From Dioscorea cayenensis subsp. rotundata (Eukaryota; Streptophyta; Magnoliopsida; Dioscoreales; Dioscoreaceae), in the NCBI RefSeq assembly GCF_009730915.1, contig NC_052486.1:20117589-20181588 (forward strand): DNA of 64,000 bases, in the 5' to 3' direction. This document shows, one piece after another, positions 24,925 to 35,500 of this stretch. The stretch's first letter is position 1. Every line of letters begins with the position of its first letter. The notes under the pieces are model-generated. The model had not been told where the DNA came from. It made no database searches and worked only from the letters and a program-made list of their open reading frames with translations. A program made the translations under genes and the position numbers.

Positions 24925-25040
24925 GGATAAATTTTTTAATAGGGCACCAAACTATGACCCTTTTTCATTTTGGGGTCCAAACCTCAATTTGAATCAAAAC
25001 GGTTACTCAACTTTAATTTTATTTCACTGGGTGATCACCC
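24925..25040 (+). repeat. Left terminal inverted repeat of the 4.8-kb element
   Basis: It pairs with 29625-29739 in inverted orientation. Identity is high near the tip and fades after about 115 bp. Confidence 0.8.
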
Positions 25041-26393
25041 GAGGGAATTTGGTCTATTTTTGATGATCTGATGTTGGAAATTCTCTATCAGAAAATAAGA
25101 TAGAATTCCTAGCTGGGTGGAGTGTGTCATGTATGTCTTGACAGAGAATTTTCGGCATCTACATTATTGTCGAGCCATGCACGGCCGGTCGGTACGGATC
25201 GGTCGCGATCAATCGGGGCTGGCTCCATCTGCGTGCAAGGCCTCAGATTTGACCTGGTCAGAGTCAACCCTAACAAGCAGAATAAGAACAGTAATACATA
25301 ACCACAAATAGGATCATAGAAACTGAAATAATACAAGTATGGGCTTTAGCAGCCCTACAAAATACAAAATCATACAAACAGTCTACATACCAAAATATGC
25401 AAATAGAATACAAGCCTTACTCACACAGAAAGGTTCACTACAAAGATACTGCCAAAAGCAAGAAATATGACTCCAAGACACACCCCGATCCTAAGCTTAC
25501 TCTTCCCCTACGAGAACGGAAATCACAAAGTGCATGAGCCATAAGGGCCCAGTAGGATCGCAGAAATAACAGATAATGCAGATTTTACAGAATAATAATA
25601 ATAATTCACACAGATATACAGAAAATGCTTAGAATATAGAATTAATCAGAAATACTGATAACACGTAGAAAACAGACGTGTATATCTCCTTGACTGATAA
25701 CAGAAATCAACAGCACGAGGCTGGATCATCGACTGTGAAGTCGGAACGGAACAGAACAAAATATCAACAGCCGAAGCCGGATCTTCGACCACAGTCGGGG
25801 GGTAGCGCTACTACATAAAGCATGTACACATGTCTAGGACTTACTCTTCCTAGCTGGGCGAGCCAGGAATGGAGATGTACTAAAACCACAGAAATTCAGA
25901 TTACATACAAAGAAAATACCACAGAAATAATGCAGAAAACAAAGTAAATAAATAACTAAAATAAGTAACAAGTAAATAAATAAATAAATCAAATTACAAA
26001 ATAATGAAATAATTAAGTAAATAATAAATGTCAGAAATACAGAATTTTGCGGGTGGGAGAGCCTACCTGGCTGCGAGCTATGAAGTTGGGGTCGACAAGT
26101 CCCGCGAATTCGGGCTCACTACAGGATTACTAACCCCTCCGATGATCCGCCGGTGAAGGAAAACTCTCTCCGATGATCCGCCGGTGAAGGAAACTCTCTC
26201 TGTCTCCAAGCTTCAAGGAAAACAAGGCTGAAGAACCCGGCCTCCTAAAGCCAACAGCAAGCAAGCTTTGAGTTGCTCCCAAGAAAAAGATGAAGAAGAA
26301 TACCAGAAGGAGTTGCTCTCAATAAAAGCTCTTCCACCAACCCCGATAAGACCCGGAATTTACAGTGAAAAGCCAACTTTGAGGGGAACGCTT
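25041..26393. other. Internal, non-coding part of the 4.8-kb element
   Basis: No recognised coding family. A 31-bp direct duplication centred on CCGATGATCCGCCGGTGAAGG lies at 26138-26199. 25520-26100 is moderately GC-rich with short repeats, and may be captured host sequence or another degraded element; I cannot identify it. Confidence 0.45.
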
Positions 26394-26726
26394 TGTTAGA
26401 ATAATCAAAGAAAAACATACAAAGAACACTAAAAAAAAAAAAGAGAATACTTTTTTACGCGGTTAATAAATTCACGTCATTTCTATCTTTTTATATTGAT
26501 ATTGATAACTGAATTCAAACTAAGTTACTTTGTCACCAAGAAATTAAACAGATTCAAACTAACAAACTTATCTAAACATAATCTTAACATAATTTTAAAT
26601 ACAAATGCAATTTATAAAATAAGAAGGGTCATAACTGCAAACTTAATTGCATAAATGCAACAATGCCTAAACGTAATATATAAATAACATAGGGCTTTAA
26701 ATGCAATAACAAGATTAACTCTAACA
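26394..26726 (-). repeat. Copia 3' LTR
   Basis: Reads TGTTAGAATAATC at the plus-strand left edge and ends CTCTAACA; the TG..CA ends are intact in this copy. It is about 330 bp and pairs with the LTR at 29171-29499. Confidence 0.9.
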
Positions 26727-26764
26727 TTCACCCCCTTAATCTTGTTATGTCTTCCTCATGTCTT

Positions 26765-27322
26765 TCAGGCTATCTTATCTCGCAACTCAATAAAAGGCTT
26801 TGTCAGGACGTCTTCAAGCTGCTCCTTTGTTTTGTCGTGCTCAACTTCGATGTCACCCTTCTGAACACAATCACAAATGAAGTGATATTTAATGTCGATG
26901 TGCTTACTCCTTTCTTCATGTACTAGATTCTTCGTCAAGATGTTCAATGCTCGAAAATTCAAATGATAATACCAAGCAAACCATAGCCATACCACATCTC
27001 CATGTTCTCCAAGCAAACACACAGGATGCACTGCCTTAACATTGAGTATATATAATCTATTCTTTGATCTCTTCGCCCTTGCGAACAGCCTTCTACTTTT
27101 ATCATAGACACACAAGTATCCTCTTTTTATCACCGACTCGCATCCATGCTTATCAAGTTGGCCCAAACTCACAATATTGGTGTATAAACTAGGTATGAAG
27201 TAAACATTTGTGAGAAGACGATGCTCACCATTTTGACACTGAAACGTTACAGTGCCTTTTCCTTCGATGTCTATAACGAAATCATCACCAAACTTGACTC
27301 TCCCAACTACTGTCTCATCCAA
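26765..27322 (-). pseudogene. Copia pol relic: GAG_pre-integrase fused to RNase H tail
   Basis: The 185-residue frame starts within the post-protease region (VTFQCQNGEHRLLTNVYFIP, NIVSLGQLDKHGCESVIKRG). It reaches the GAG_pre-integrase motif HLNFRALN, then jumps without a frame break to the extreme C-terminal segment of Copia polyproteins (HEERSKHIDIKYHFICDCVQ, EQLEDVLTKPFIELRDKIA). Roughly a thousand codons (integrase core, RT, most of RNase H) are absent, by comparison with intact Copia elements. The in-frame join is a deletion scar at about residues 126-132. It is not functional for transposition on its own. Confidence 0.85.
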
Positions 27323-27337
27323 CTTCGAGAACTGGCT

Positions 27338-27697
27338 TCAGCTCCCGGTCATGTGCTTACTTGCACTCGTGTCAAGATACCACAAGTTGTTCCCATACAC
27401 TATTTCCTTAGTTCTAACACTAGGCTTGATGTTCACCTCATACAACATGATCTCCTCTGCCGTATGCTTCATGTCTTGCAAGGGTTCACATACTTCTGTC
27501 ATGAGTAGCGTCGGCTCATCATCATCATCTTTTTTCTCCACAAGATGGGCTTCCTCATCCTTCTTCTTGGATCTGCACTCATAGGCATAATAACCGAAAT
27601 AATGACAACTATAGCATTTCACCTTGGTCTTGTCAAACTTCTTTTCTTGATGAGTGTCTTCACCTTCTTCTCTCACCTTCCATTCAGCCTTTGTCAA
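27338..27697 (-). pseudogene. Copia gag C-terminus and protease start, mutated
   Basis: The frame begins at the LTKAEW segment of gag, then has a zinc knuckle and the protease start. The knuckle reads CYSCHYFGYYAYEC; the His of the CX2CX4HX4C pattern (usually YGHYASEC) is Tyr here. The protease motif reads WYLDTSASKHMTG, where active Copia proteases have DTGA or DSGA, so the catalytic Gly is Ser. A stop follows, and the next piece is in another frame. Both substitutions point to a long-dead element. Confidence 0.85.
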
Positions 27698-27707
27698 TAG
27701 GAGTTTT

Positions 27708-28562
27708 TAAAAGCGAATGAGGCGTGCGCCTTGAGGCGCGCCTCAAGGTGAGGAGCAAGAGAACAGTCTTAAGGGGCACGCCTTGAGGTTGAAAACTGAG
27801 GCTTAAGCCTCATTGTCAAGAGGCGCACGCAGTGAGGCGCACCGCCTTAATGCGTCTGAGGCTTAAGCCTCAAAAATCTTGATTTTTGTAATATCATTTT
27901 AATTTTTAAAGCAAATAAAAATATTTATATGTATATACTTTCATTAATAAAAACTTATATATGTAAAATTCAATAAAAAAAACTCATCAACACCTATGGT
28001 TTTGCAAGTAGTACGTACCAATTTGATTTTTTAGATTATGTAAAAATGACAAAGATTATCAAGATAAACTATTTTTTAGATTTAATGATAATTGTCAAGA
28101 TACCTATTTTTTTAGTTTTAACTAAGATAAGTTACCAATAAGACAAGTCATAATATTATTAATTTTTGAAAACAAAACAAAAAGTCTTTTCTTTATTATT
28201 TATAAATAAAAATAAAAATAATATAGTTTAATCAGATAAGTTCCCTCACGTTTAAGATAAGTTTTAAAAAATATTTATTTTATAAATAAAAATAATAAAA
28301 TCTAATGACATCTTAGCCTCTCGTTTCCTTGTACTCCAAGAGTGATGTTTTTTAATATATGGTTAACTTTTTACATAGTTTGTGTATGGATGAATTATTA
28401 TGTTTTGAATTTGGAATTATAATTGGCTAGTTTTTGTTGTTTTAGTGATTTTGACTATAGACAATTTTATTATTGTTTTTCCAAAAAAAATTGAGGTTTA
28501 CGCCTCAAAACGCCTTGAGGCTTACGCCTCGACTCATGGTTGAGAAGCGCCTCGAAACCCGC
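27708..28562. mobile_element. GAGGC-palindrome element nested in Copia gag (~0.85 kb)
   Basis: An AT-rich core (27890-28490) is bordered on both sides by clusters of GAGGCG/CGCCTC words. These include perfect palindromes TTGAGGCGCGCCTCAA (about 27734-27749) and TGAGGCTTAAGCCTCA (twice, near 27800 and 27856), and partial ones on the right (TTGAGGCTTACGCCTC). Gag reads up to IEQFGNLQ on one side and resumes at LLLTKAEW on the other, so about 25 gag codons are missing or were replaced. There is no coding capacity. It is a non-autonomous DNA element with subterminal repeats; the superfamily is uncertain and no target duplication was resolved. Confidence 0.7.
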
Positions 28563-29130
28563 CTTGGAGATTGCCAAACTGCTCAATCATCGATGCAATC
28601 TGAATAAACTTGGAAGGGACAGCACGAAGGAGCTTCTTGACGATGTAGGCCTCCTCCACCTTGTCGCCCAATGCACGAATTTTGTTGACTATTGTGGTCA
28701 ACTTTGTGGCAAAGTCATCAACCGTCTCCGCTTCACGTATGTGTAAATCTTCAAACTCACTTCTCAGAGTCTGGATCTTTGCCTCCTTGACGCGCTCGGC
28801 GCCCATGTGCATTGTCTTCAACATCTCCCATGCCTCCTTAGCCTTTTCCTTCTCAACCAACACAAGGAGCGTCTCCTCACTAATACCCTGATAGATGGCA
28901 GCAAGGGCCATCTGATCCTTCCGCGTCTCTATCTCCTCATTCGGATCAATAGGCTCAATGGCATCCCACACGCCTTGCGCACGCATGTATACTTTCATCT
29001 TGAGCGCCCATGCCGTGTAGTTGCTCTTTGTGAGCAACGAATATTGGAGGGTCACCGTCCTGTCTCTTGTTGGAGCCTTCAATGTTGCCATGCCGACAGT
29101 TGTTTCACTCTTTGATGATGAACCTGACAT
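28534..29130 (-). pseudogene. Copia gag polyprotein (UBN2-type), interrupted
   Basis: It starts MSGSSSKSETTVGMATLKAP shortly inside the primer-binding site. It has the typical plant Copia gag core: NYTAWALKMKVYMRAQGVWD, AKEAWEMLKTMHMGAERVKE and AETVDDFATKLTTIVNKIRA then LLRAVPSKFIQIASMIEQFG. After FGNLQ the frame runs into the GAGGC element and stops. Gag forms the virus-like particle of the retrotransposon. The preserved 190-residue frame indicates that the copy is not very ancient even though pol is gutted. Confidence 0.9.
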
Positions 29131-29152
29131 GATCTTTGGTATCTACTCCGAA

Positions 29153-29168
29153 CCTTGCTCTGGTACCA
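29153..29168 (-). other. Copia primer-binding site
   Basis: TGGTACCAGAGCAAGG on the minus strand, adjacent to the 5' LTR, resembles the plant Copia PBS TGGTATCAGAGC complementary to initiator tRNA-Met, with one change. Confidence 0.8.
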
Positions 29169-29170
29169 AA

Positions 29171-29499
29171 GGTTAGGATAATCAGAGAAAAACACACAAA
29201 GAACACTAAAAAAAAGAGAATATTTTTTGACGCGGTCAATAAACTCACGTCCTTTCTATCTTTTTATATTGATATTGATAACTGAATTCAAACTAAGTTA
29301 CTTCGCCACCAAGAAACTAAACAGATTCAAACTAACAAATTTATCTAAACATAATCTTAACATAATTTTAAATACAAATACAATTTATAAAATAAGAATG
29401 ATCACAACTGCAAACTTAAATGCATAAATGCAACAATGCCTAAACGTAATATATAAATAGCATAGGGTCCTAAATGCAATAACAAGATTAACTCTAACT
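29171..29499 (-). repeat. Copia 5' LTR
   Basis: It begins GGTTAGGATAATC on the plus strand, so the TG end has mutated to GG, and ends CTCTAACT. It is near-identical to 26394-26726 apart from scattered substitutions. Confidence 0.9.
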
Positions 29500-29624
29500 T
29501 GTTAGGAATCCAAGAATTCAGTCAACAGGTCAAAAGAGAAACAAAAAAAATCTTCAGTCAACTTGGTCAACAAAACCAAGGTGACAGACATTGCAATTAT
29601 TAAAAAAAAAAATCAGAATCTCTT

Positions 29625-29739
29625 GAATAATTACCTGGTAAAATAAAATTGAAGTTGGGTAACCATTTTGATTTAAATTAAAGTTTAAACCCCTAAATAA
29701 GAAAATGCCCTAGTTTGGCGCCTACCAAAAAATTTACCC
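29625..29739 (-). repeat. Right terminal inverted repeat of the 4.8-kb element
   Basis: It pairs with 24925-25040. It directly abuts the resumed rhomboid exon, which begins within the duplicated GGATATTACC. Confidence 0.8.
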
Positions 29740-30598
29740 GGATATTACCTCATGTCAATAATTTCACTTATATAGGGGGATTCTTAACAGGTCTTTTCCT
29801 AGGCTTTGTTTTGTTGATACGACGGCAGTTTGGTTCAATCCACCGCCACATTCTACCCCCAGAAATTCAGGTCAAGTGCAAATACAAGTTGTACCAATGC
29901 ATCTTAGTTGTGGCCTCACTGCTTTTCCTAATCTCCAGGTATGAGTTACATTTTTCTAAAACTTTTGTCTATTGTTTATGTTACTAATCTTCGGCTGAAC
30001 TTTCAAATATATAACCTATTAATTATCTCTTGCATTCACCTACTAATCCTTCAGTTATTCTACCAGTCATGTTGAACTTACATTTCGCTGCATCATTACC
30101 ACTACCTTAAATTTATATTTATAATATGTATTTGTTTCACATGCTGTTATTTCCATAGACATTCAAGGACCTCCTTCAAAAAGCATGTCTTTGGCTGAGA
30201 TTTATATTTCAAGGATTTATTACAGTTCCATAAAAAATAGTGTTTTCAGGAACTCAACTAAATCACCAGATTATCTATATCTCCAACACAGTCTAACATG
30301 AGCTTTTTGCCACATTTTTTTCCCTTAAAGATTGATTTGAAAAATCAAACCATTGTCACAACTACTCTCCTTCATTTGGTTGCTTCTGGTTTTCAGATTT
30401 GCAGTTGGGTTGGTGATGTTGTTTCGCCAAGAGGACGGGAACAGTCTTTGCCGATGTTGCCGCTATTTGAGATGTGTACCGACATCCAAATGGAGTTGCA
30501 ACTATTGATGTGAAATTTTTTTTTTTCCCATGCAATAGAGCTTACATAAACCAAACAAGAAAGCGAAAAACTAAAAATGATATTGTTAGAGAAACTTA

Positions 30599-31070
30599 AT
30601 TTATAATCAGCTCCAAATGCTCAGGTCTAGTTCACTCATGCACATATATAGTTAAGAACCTGGTTCCTTTTGTTTACACACACAAATACAAACACACATG
30701 ATCAGTGAGCTTTGGAAGTGATTTTATCACCATTAAATAGTTCCCTCATTTTACAGGTTGAAAATTATAAATTTTGTACTAGTATTATTTATCACATTGC
30801 AGGTGTTATTGGTTTGACCATTGTATTATTTTTGTTCATTTGTGTAAAGATCTCAAGGGCAAAGGGGTGGCATGATTATATTTAATCAGCTTCAAATGCT
30901 CAGATCTAGTACACTCATGCATGTAGATAATAAAGAACCTTGTTCCCTTTTATTTACACACATAAATACAAACACACATGATCAGTGAGCTTTGGAAGTG
31001 ATTTTATCACCATTAGTTCCCTTATTTTACAGGTTGAAATTATATATTTTGTAATTATTGTACTGTTTTT
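30599..31070. repeat. Direct duplication of ~185 bp
   Basis: Two similar copies lie at about 30599-30780 and 30881-31065. Both contain AACACACATGATCAGTGAGC then TTTGGAAGTGATTTTATCAC and TTTTACAGGTTGAA. They lie between the rhomboid 3' end and the tRNA gene. Confidence 0.8.
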
Positions 31071-31127
31071 GTTCATTTGTTTAAAATAATATAGACTATA
31101 TTATTAAAAAAAATTTTGAAATGGGTG

Positions 31128-31200
31128 GTACCCGTGGCCTAATGGATAAGGCGTCTGACTTCTAATCAGGCGATTGTGGGTTCGAGTCCCACCGGGTATG
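31128..31200 (+). tRNA. tRNA-Arg (anticodon UCU)
   Basis: The 73-nt gene folds into a full cloverleaf. The acceptor GTACCCG pairs with CGGGTAT (first pair G-U) and the D-arm region GGCCTAATGGATAAGGC is present. The anticodon stem-loop CTGACTTCTAATCAG carries anticodon TCT. The T-arm is GTGGG-TTCGAGT-CCCAC, with GTTCGAGTCCC as internal B box. Discriminator base G. No intron. A T-rich stretch starting TTTTTTATTTTTT right after 31200 serves as the Pol III terminator. It decodes AGA (and AGG by wobble). It looks intact. Confidence 0.95.
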
Positions 31201-32556
31201 TTTTTTATTTTTTTATGACAAAATTACTTTTTAGTCCCTCCCCTCCTCAAAAATTAACCAGAAGTTCTACCATATATATTTTAACTATTTGTGTTTTTTC
31301 TAAAATGTTTTAATGAAATGTTTAAATTGTTAAAAACTGTTTGAATTCGATTTTAGCTGAATATAACAAATTTAGTTGATGGATTAATCAAAATAATTCC
31401 ATTGACTTAGTTAAATTGGTTATTTTTTTTATATTTAATAAGTCTTCTAATTTATTCGTTCACAATCACCTTTGTTTTTTTTTTTTGATGAAATGGCAAA
31501 TCAAAATAGACCAAAATTTTTTATTTTTTGAAAGGTTCCCACGGACAAAATAGAAGGTAAAATATACCCATAAAGACATTTAATATCATTTAACTATCTT
31601 GTCAAATTAAGGCATTTAAAATTTAAAAACACAAGTATAAATAGGTAAGAATAAAAAAAAATAAGAAGTATAACCTTCTTTGGGAATTCATAATATTAAC
31701 TTATATATTTCAGAATTACATTTATATAATTTGATCTGCTTGGTAACTAGATCAAATAACTCTTTTATAAGACTATAAACACATCAATAGAATTATTATT
31801 ATTTTTGTCAAAAAAACTCTATTTAACAATTTAAACGAATTAATTAAAAAAAAAAAAGCCAAGTTATTTCTCCGAGCATTAAGAGTCAAAAACAGAATAC
31901 AAATTTATCTAAAAAAAATCTCAATAACAAATTACAAGTTAGAATATCACCAAATCTCGGAGGCTTATTTACATAAAGATTAAATATGATGCTTCTAATA
32001 ATCTCTGTAGTAACAAATTTGGAAACTGAAATTAAAATTTAAAAAACAAATAACCAAATCAAATTAGACAAAATAAATGTTAATTTCGCTAAAACAAACA
32101 ACCATCCATTAACATATTGACAGGGGAAAGAAATATTATCACAATAATAATAAAAAAAAAATCACAAATCACAATCCAATGACAATTAAGACACACACAC
32201 ATTATAGATTTTCATTTTGCCTTCCCAACAATTTAGAAAAGAAACACTTCACATTCCCTCTTTTCACTAAATAATAGTGTTACAACATTTTTTTTTAAAA
32301 TTTCTTCTTTTTCCTAAAACTGAGGAGATAGCAGGGGAAGAAAAAAAACCCCATAGAATGATGTTACATTCCAGATAGACTTTGGGTTCCTTTCTTACAA
32401 AACCAAAAAAGAGAAGAAAAAAAAAAATGTATCATTCCTTGTCAAATAAAAAATAGTAATAAATTGCATTTAACCAGCAACTTTGATACTATACCTACAG
32501 TAACTACACAACCATCATAAATAACCAAAAATGAACACAAAGATGGTGATTTACCG
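31201..32556. other. AT-rich intergenic DNA and 3' UTR of the QUA3-like gene
   Basis: No recognised gene up to the minus-strand stop at 32557-32559. The segment next to the stop is probably the 3' UTR. Confidence 0.5.
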
Positions 32557-35500
32557 TCAGTGTGAAACTGTAGGTAGTTTCAACAAGTTCTTGGTTGCCA
32601 AAAGAATTTTCTCCCCACCTCGAGCTTCTTTCTCACCGTCATGTATGTTATATGTCCATCGTATTGCATGAGCAATGCGCCCTACCTTCTCTATCACATC
32701 GGGCATGTCGCGAATCACAGCTGTTCCTTCAGGACGTAATATTCGATCCATTTCCACCATTATATCAACTAGGTGACACCTGCAATAGTATGGAAGTGAA
32801 AGTGGAGATCAAACATAAATGATAAACAGCTAGAGGATATCAAACTGTCTAAGAAATTATAAGAGTTCTTTTCTGGACATGTTCTAACTTATGGGAAATA
32901 AATGTGATTTATGATAATGAATCAAGTGTTTGATACATGTTCACATAGCATAGAGGTACAAAGTTCAGAGAGGCAACTTAGTATTATTTTCAAGAAGAAA
33001 AGAACAGCAAGAAAAAGGTTGGCAAGACAAGGTCATTCTACGGCACTAACATTTTAAATAAATCACTAAAAATATGAGAAAAACAAAGTGGTGCCTTTTT
33101 GTATTTTTTTAAGAATACCATTCAGTTAATTCACTGTGACGCTATGACCGCTGTAGGTAGACATCATGGATAAATTTGAAATACATTGCCATTTATCAAC
33201 TTGTTAATATAGGAATAAGTAGAAAATTGTCAAACTTGATTAGTGGCCATCTCTGTACCATATGCAAAGATGAGGCAACCTCATCTTTGATGCTGTACTG
33301 GGAATTCTTCACATTTGCTAAATTCAATGTTAAATAATAATAATAATAAAAAACATTTGACAAGCTTCTTATGCATACCTGCTCTTGCCAGTAACAGGAT
33401 CTTTTACTAAAGAGTTGATTCCTGTGACGTGGATTAGATCATAGGTTCGAGGGTATGTGGAGAAAGCCTCACACCTAGAATCCACAAGATCAATTAAAAA
33501 AAAAAAGTTAGCCTCTACACATGCACGTTTAATGCTCTATTTTCACAGTGAAAGAGGAAAAAAGCACATTAAATGAAATTATTGGACATAGATATAATGA
33601 ACTTAAACAAGCAAAAGTAATTCAATAAGTAGAAAAGCAGCATAATTTTGTCACTATTTTTGAACGGTTTCAACGTCATTCCTATATATGAATAATATCC
33701 ATAAGAAGACTCATTACACTACACTTGATGATAAACCACAACAACGGTAAAACCCTTAGTTACTGAAATCCAACTCTAATTGGAATGGCAACCCAATGAC
33801 AACTTACCATTGCCAGATGGCACCTTATCTCTGCGTAATTAAGTTTGTGAAGTGTCAAATGACAAAGAAACAAATTCACATTTCCTTGTGATAGAATTGC
33901 AGTCCCAAGAGGGCCAAGACAGCTTAACATTGCCAGAGGCCGATGTAATTAGATTTGTAAAGTCATAATATGTACAAGCTATCTTAACATTTTCTAAAGA
34001 TCAAATCTGGAATTTAATTCAATCACCACAATGCATCAGTCTAATATAAATGCAGCCAGCTATTATAAATGGGCAGCATACTGGTCTCAACCAAAAGTAT
34101 ATATCCAGAAAGCATCACATTTCTTGGTGATGATAAAAAGCTCAGAAATGATGGCCCAAGGATAGAAAACAAAAACCAACCCTATAATATTGAAATGGTT
34201 GGTAACAGCTGAAAAAAAATTTATGGTCCAGGTCGTCATTGAAGACCTTAAACAACTTGATATACAATATGTGATTTCGATTGCCAAAGACCTTAAGTTG
34301 TTTTATAGAAATATCCAAAATACAACAGCGAAAAGATGTTTACCTGAAATAATAAAAGTTATTGTTTTTCATAGAAAGGCTGACTGCAAACAAATAAGGA
34401 ACTTATATTGTGGGATATGAAAGACATGGTTTATCCAAAGATTGTTTGCAGAATGCCACCAGGACAAAAGTTGTTACCTTTATGGAAAAATTACGAACGG
34501 GTGGTTTAAGCTTCTAATGAACTTAATCTGCATTAGCCGCAAAAGCTGGTTGAGGTACAAGAGAAAAATCTACCATTTCTAAATTGTTCATTGCAGAGAA
34601 AGCAGTAAATTTAAACTTGGTTGATAGGCCCTATGGAAATATGTGAATAACTGAGAAATGCTTACCAGTCATGATATACTCCAATTAGACCTCTATCATA
34701 GACCACATCCAAAGTTAATGGCTTTCGAGCAGGAATGACGTTCATAATCCAGACAGGATCAGACATAAGTGCTGCAGCAAAGCCTCCAAAAAATGCATTC
34801 ATGTCCATAACATTACGTATGGAGGTGGTCCCGAGCTTTATGCCAAGGGATTTCTTATAATATGCAACACGTCGGGTCCAACGCCTTGAATCAGCTTCAA
34901 ACACATCAATACCATTTTTAATAAGTGACACCCTTGCTGGAGGCTTTGATAGCCTTTCAGGCCATTTTGCCATGTAACCAACAGCGATTTTTTCTCCTTC
35001 AATGGAGACCTTGCTGATACAATTCTTTAAATTAAAATACCTGGTGGAGAAATAATGGATCCAAGTGAAAAAAACGCATTACATTTTACCTCCACATGAA
35101 AGCAGAAAAGAAAAGTGACAATATTCACTAAGAATACCAGGCTTCACTGTGGTCATTTGCGTCATTGCATAAACCAAGCCCAAATTCATTTTGGCTAGGA
35201 ATGCAAGATGCCCCTGAAGGCTTCTTCCAAATGACAGTGTTACCATCCACAACAATGAGTTCATAGCACAAAGTGACTGCCAAGGACTGGAGATCAGCCC
35301 ATTCTTTATCTTGTTTAGGCCATTGCACAGGTGGGCCAGAGATGACAAGGTATCCACCTGGCCTAAGCAACCGGTCTACTTCAATTAAATAAGTACCATC
35401 TGCAATTGAGGATTCATGGCATAAATACCAGGGGAAAGATAACCTGTACACAGGGAATGCAGCTCCATGCAAGACATAATGAGGATGAGATACTCACTGT

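Larger units (their letters stand above)
26394..29499 (-). mobile_element. Ty1/Copia LTR retrotransposon, internally deleted (3.1 kb)
   Basis: Two LTRs of about 330 bp (26394-26726 and 29171-29499) are in direct orientation and highly similar. The element reads on the minus strand: 5' LTR at the right, a primer-binding site TGGTACCAGAGCAAGG (29168-29153), gag (29130), protease and GAG_pre-integrase pieces, a short RT/RNaseH tail, a polypurine tract TAAGGGGGTGAA (26738-26727) and the 3' LTR. The integrase catalytic core and almost all of reverse transcriptase are missing. A second element interrupts gag. No clean 5-bp target duplication is visible. Confidence 0.9.
24925..29739. mobile_element. 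4.8-kb TIR transposon (MULE-like) inserted in the rhomboid exon
   Basis: The left end reads GGATAAATTTTTTAATAGGG then CACCAAACTATGACCC. The right end, reverse-complemented, reads GGGTAAATTTTTTGGTAGGC then GCCAAACTAGGGC. The inverted similarity continues over roughly 115 bp (TTTGATTCAAATT, GTTACTCAACTTTAATTTTA). It is flanked by a 10-bp duplication, GGATATTGCC (24915-24924) and GGATATTACC (29740-29749), with one mismatch. Long TIRs and a ~9-10 bp duplication suit Mutator-like elements. No transposase is seen in the part not occupied by the Copia element, so it was probably non-autonomous before that insertion. Confidence 0.85.
24863..30508 (+). pseudogene. Rhomboid-like intramembrane protease, 3' part, split by a transposon
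   Basis: After TTGTAG, 24863-24924 encodes AEALLTLLVIIVLNLTIGIL. The exon resumes at 29742 as ILPHVNNFTYIGGFLTGLFL then GFVLLIRRQF, KYKLYQC and SLLFLIS, to a GTATGA donor after 29938. The last exon (30397-30508, after TTTCAG) encodes [20 protein letters not shown] then [13 protein letters not shown] and TGA. Removing 24925-29739 plus one copy of the 10-bp duplication restores a continuous exon, including the HxxNxxHxGG-type region (here HVNNFTYIGG; the His before the IGG in relatives, HIGG, reads Tyr). Exons with the catalytic Ser (GASG) should lie upstream but were not found to 18 kb. Plant rhomboids of this C-terminal type (RBL1/2-like) are secretory-pathway membrane proteases. The insertion makes this copy non-functional. 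Confidence 0.85.

Noticed and set aside
26394..29504. TTGTTAG at both Copia flanks as target duplication
   Set aside because: TTGTTAG at 26393 and 29499 is partly LTR sequence on the left, so it cannot be told from LTR-end similarity; a clean 5-bp duplication is not shown.
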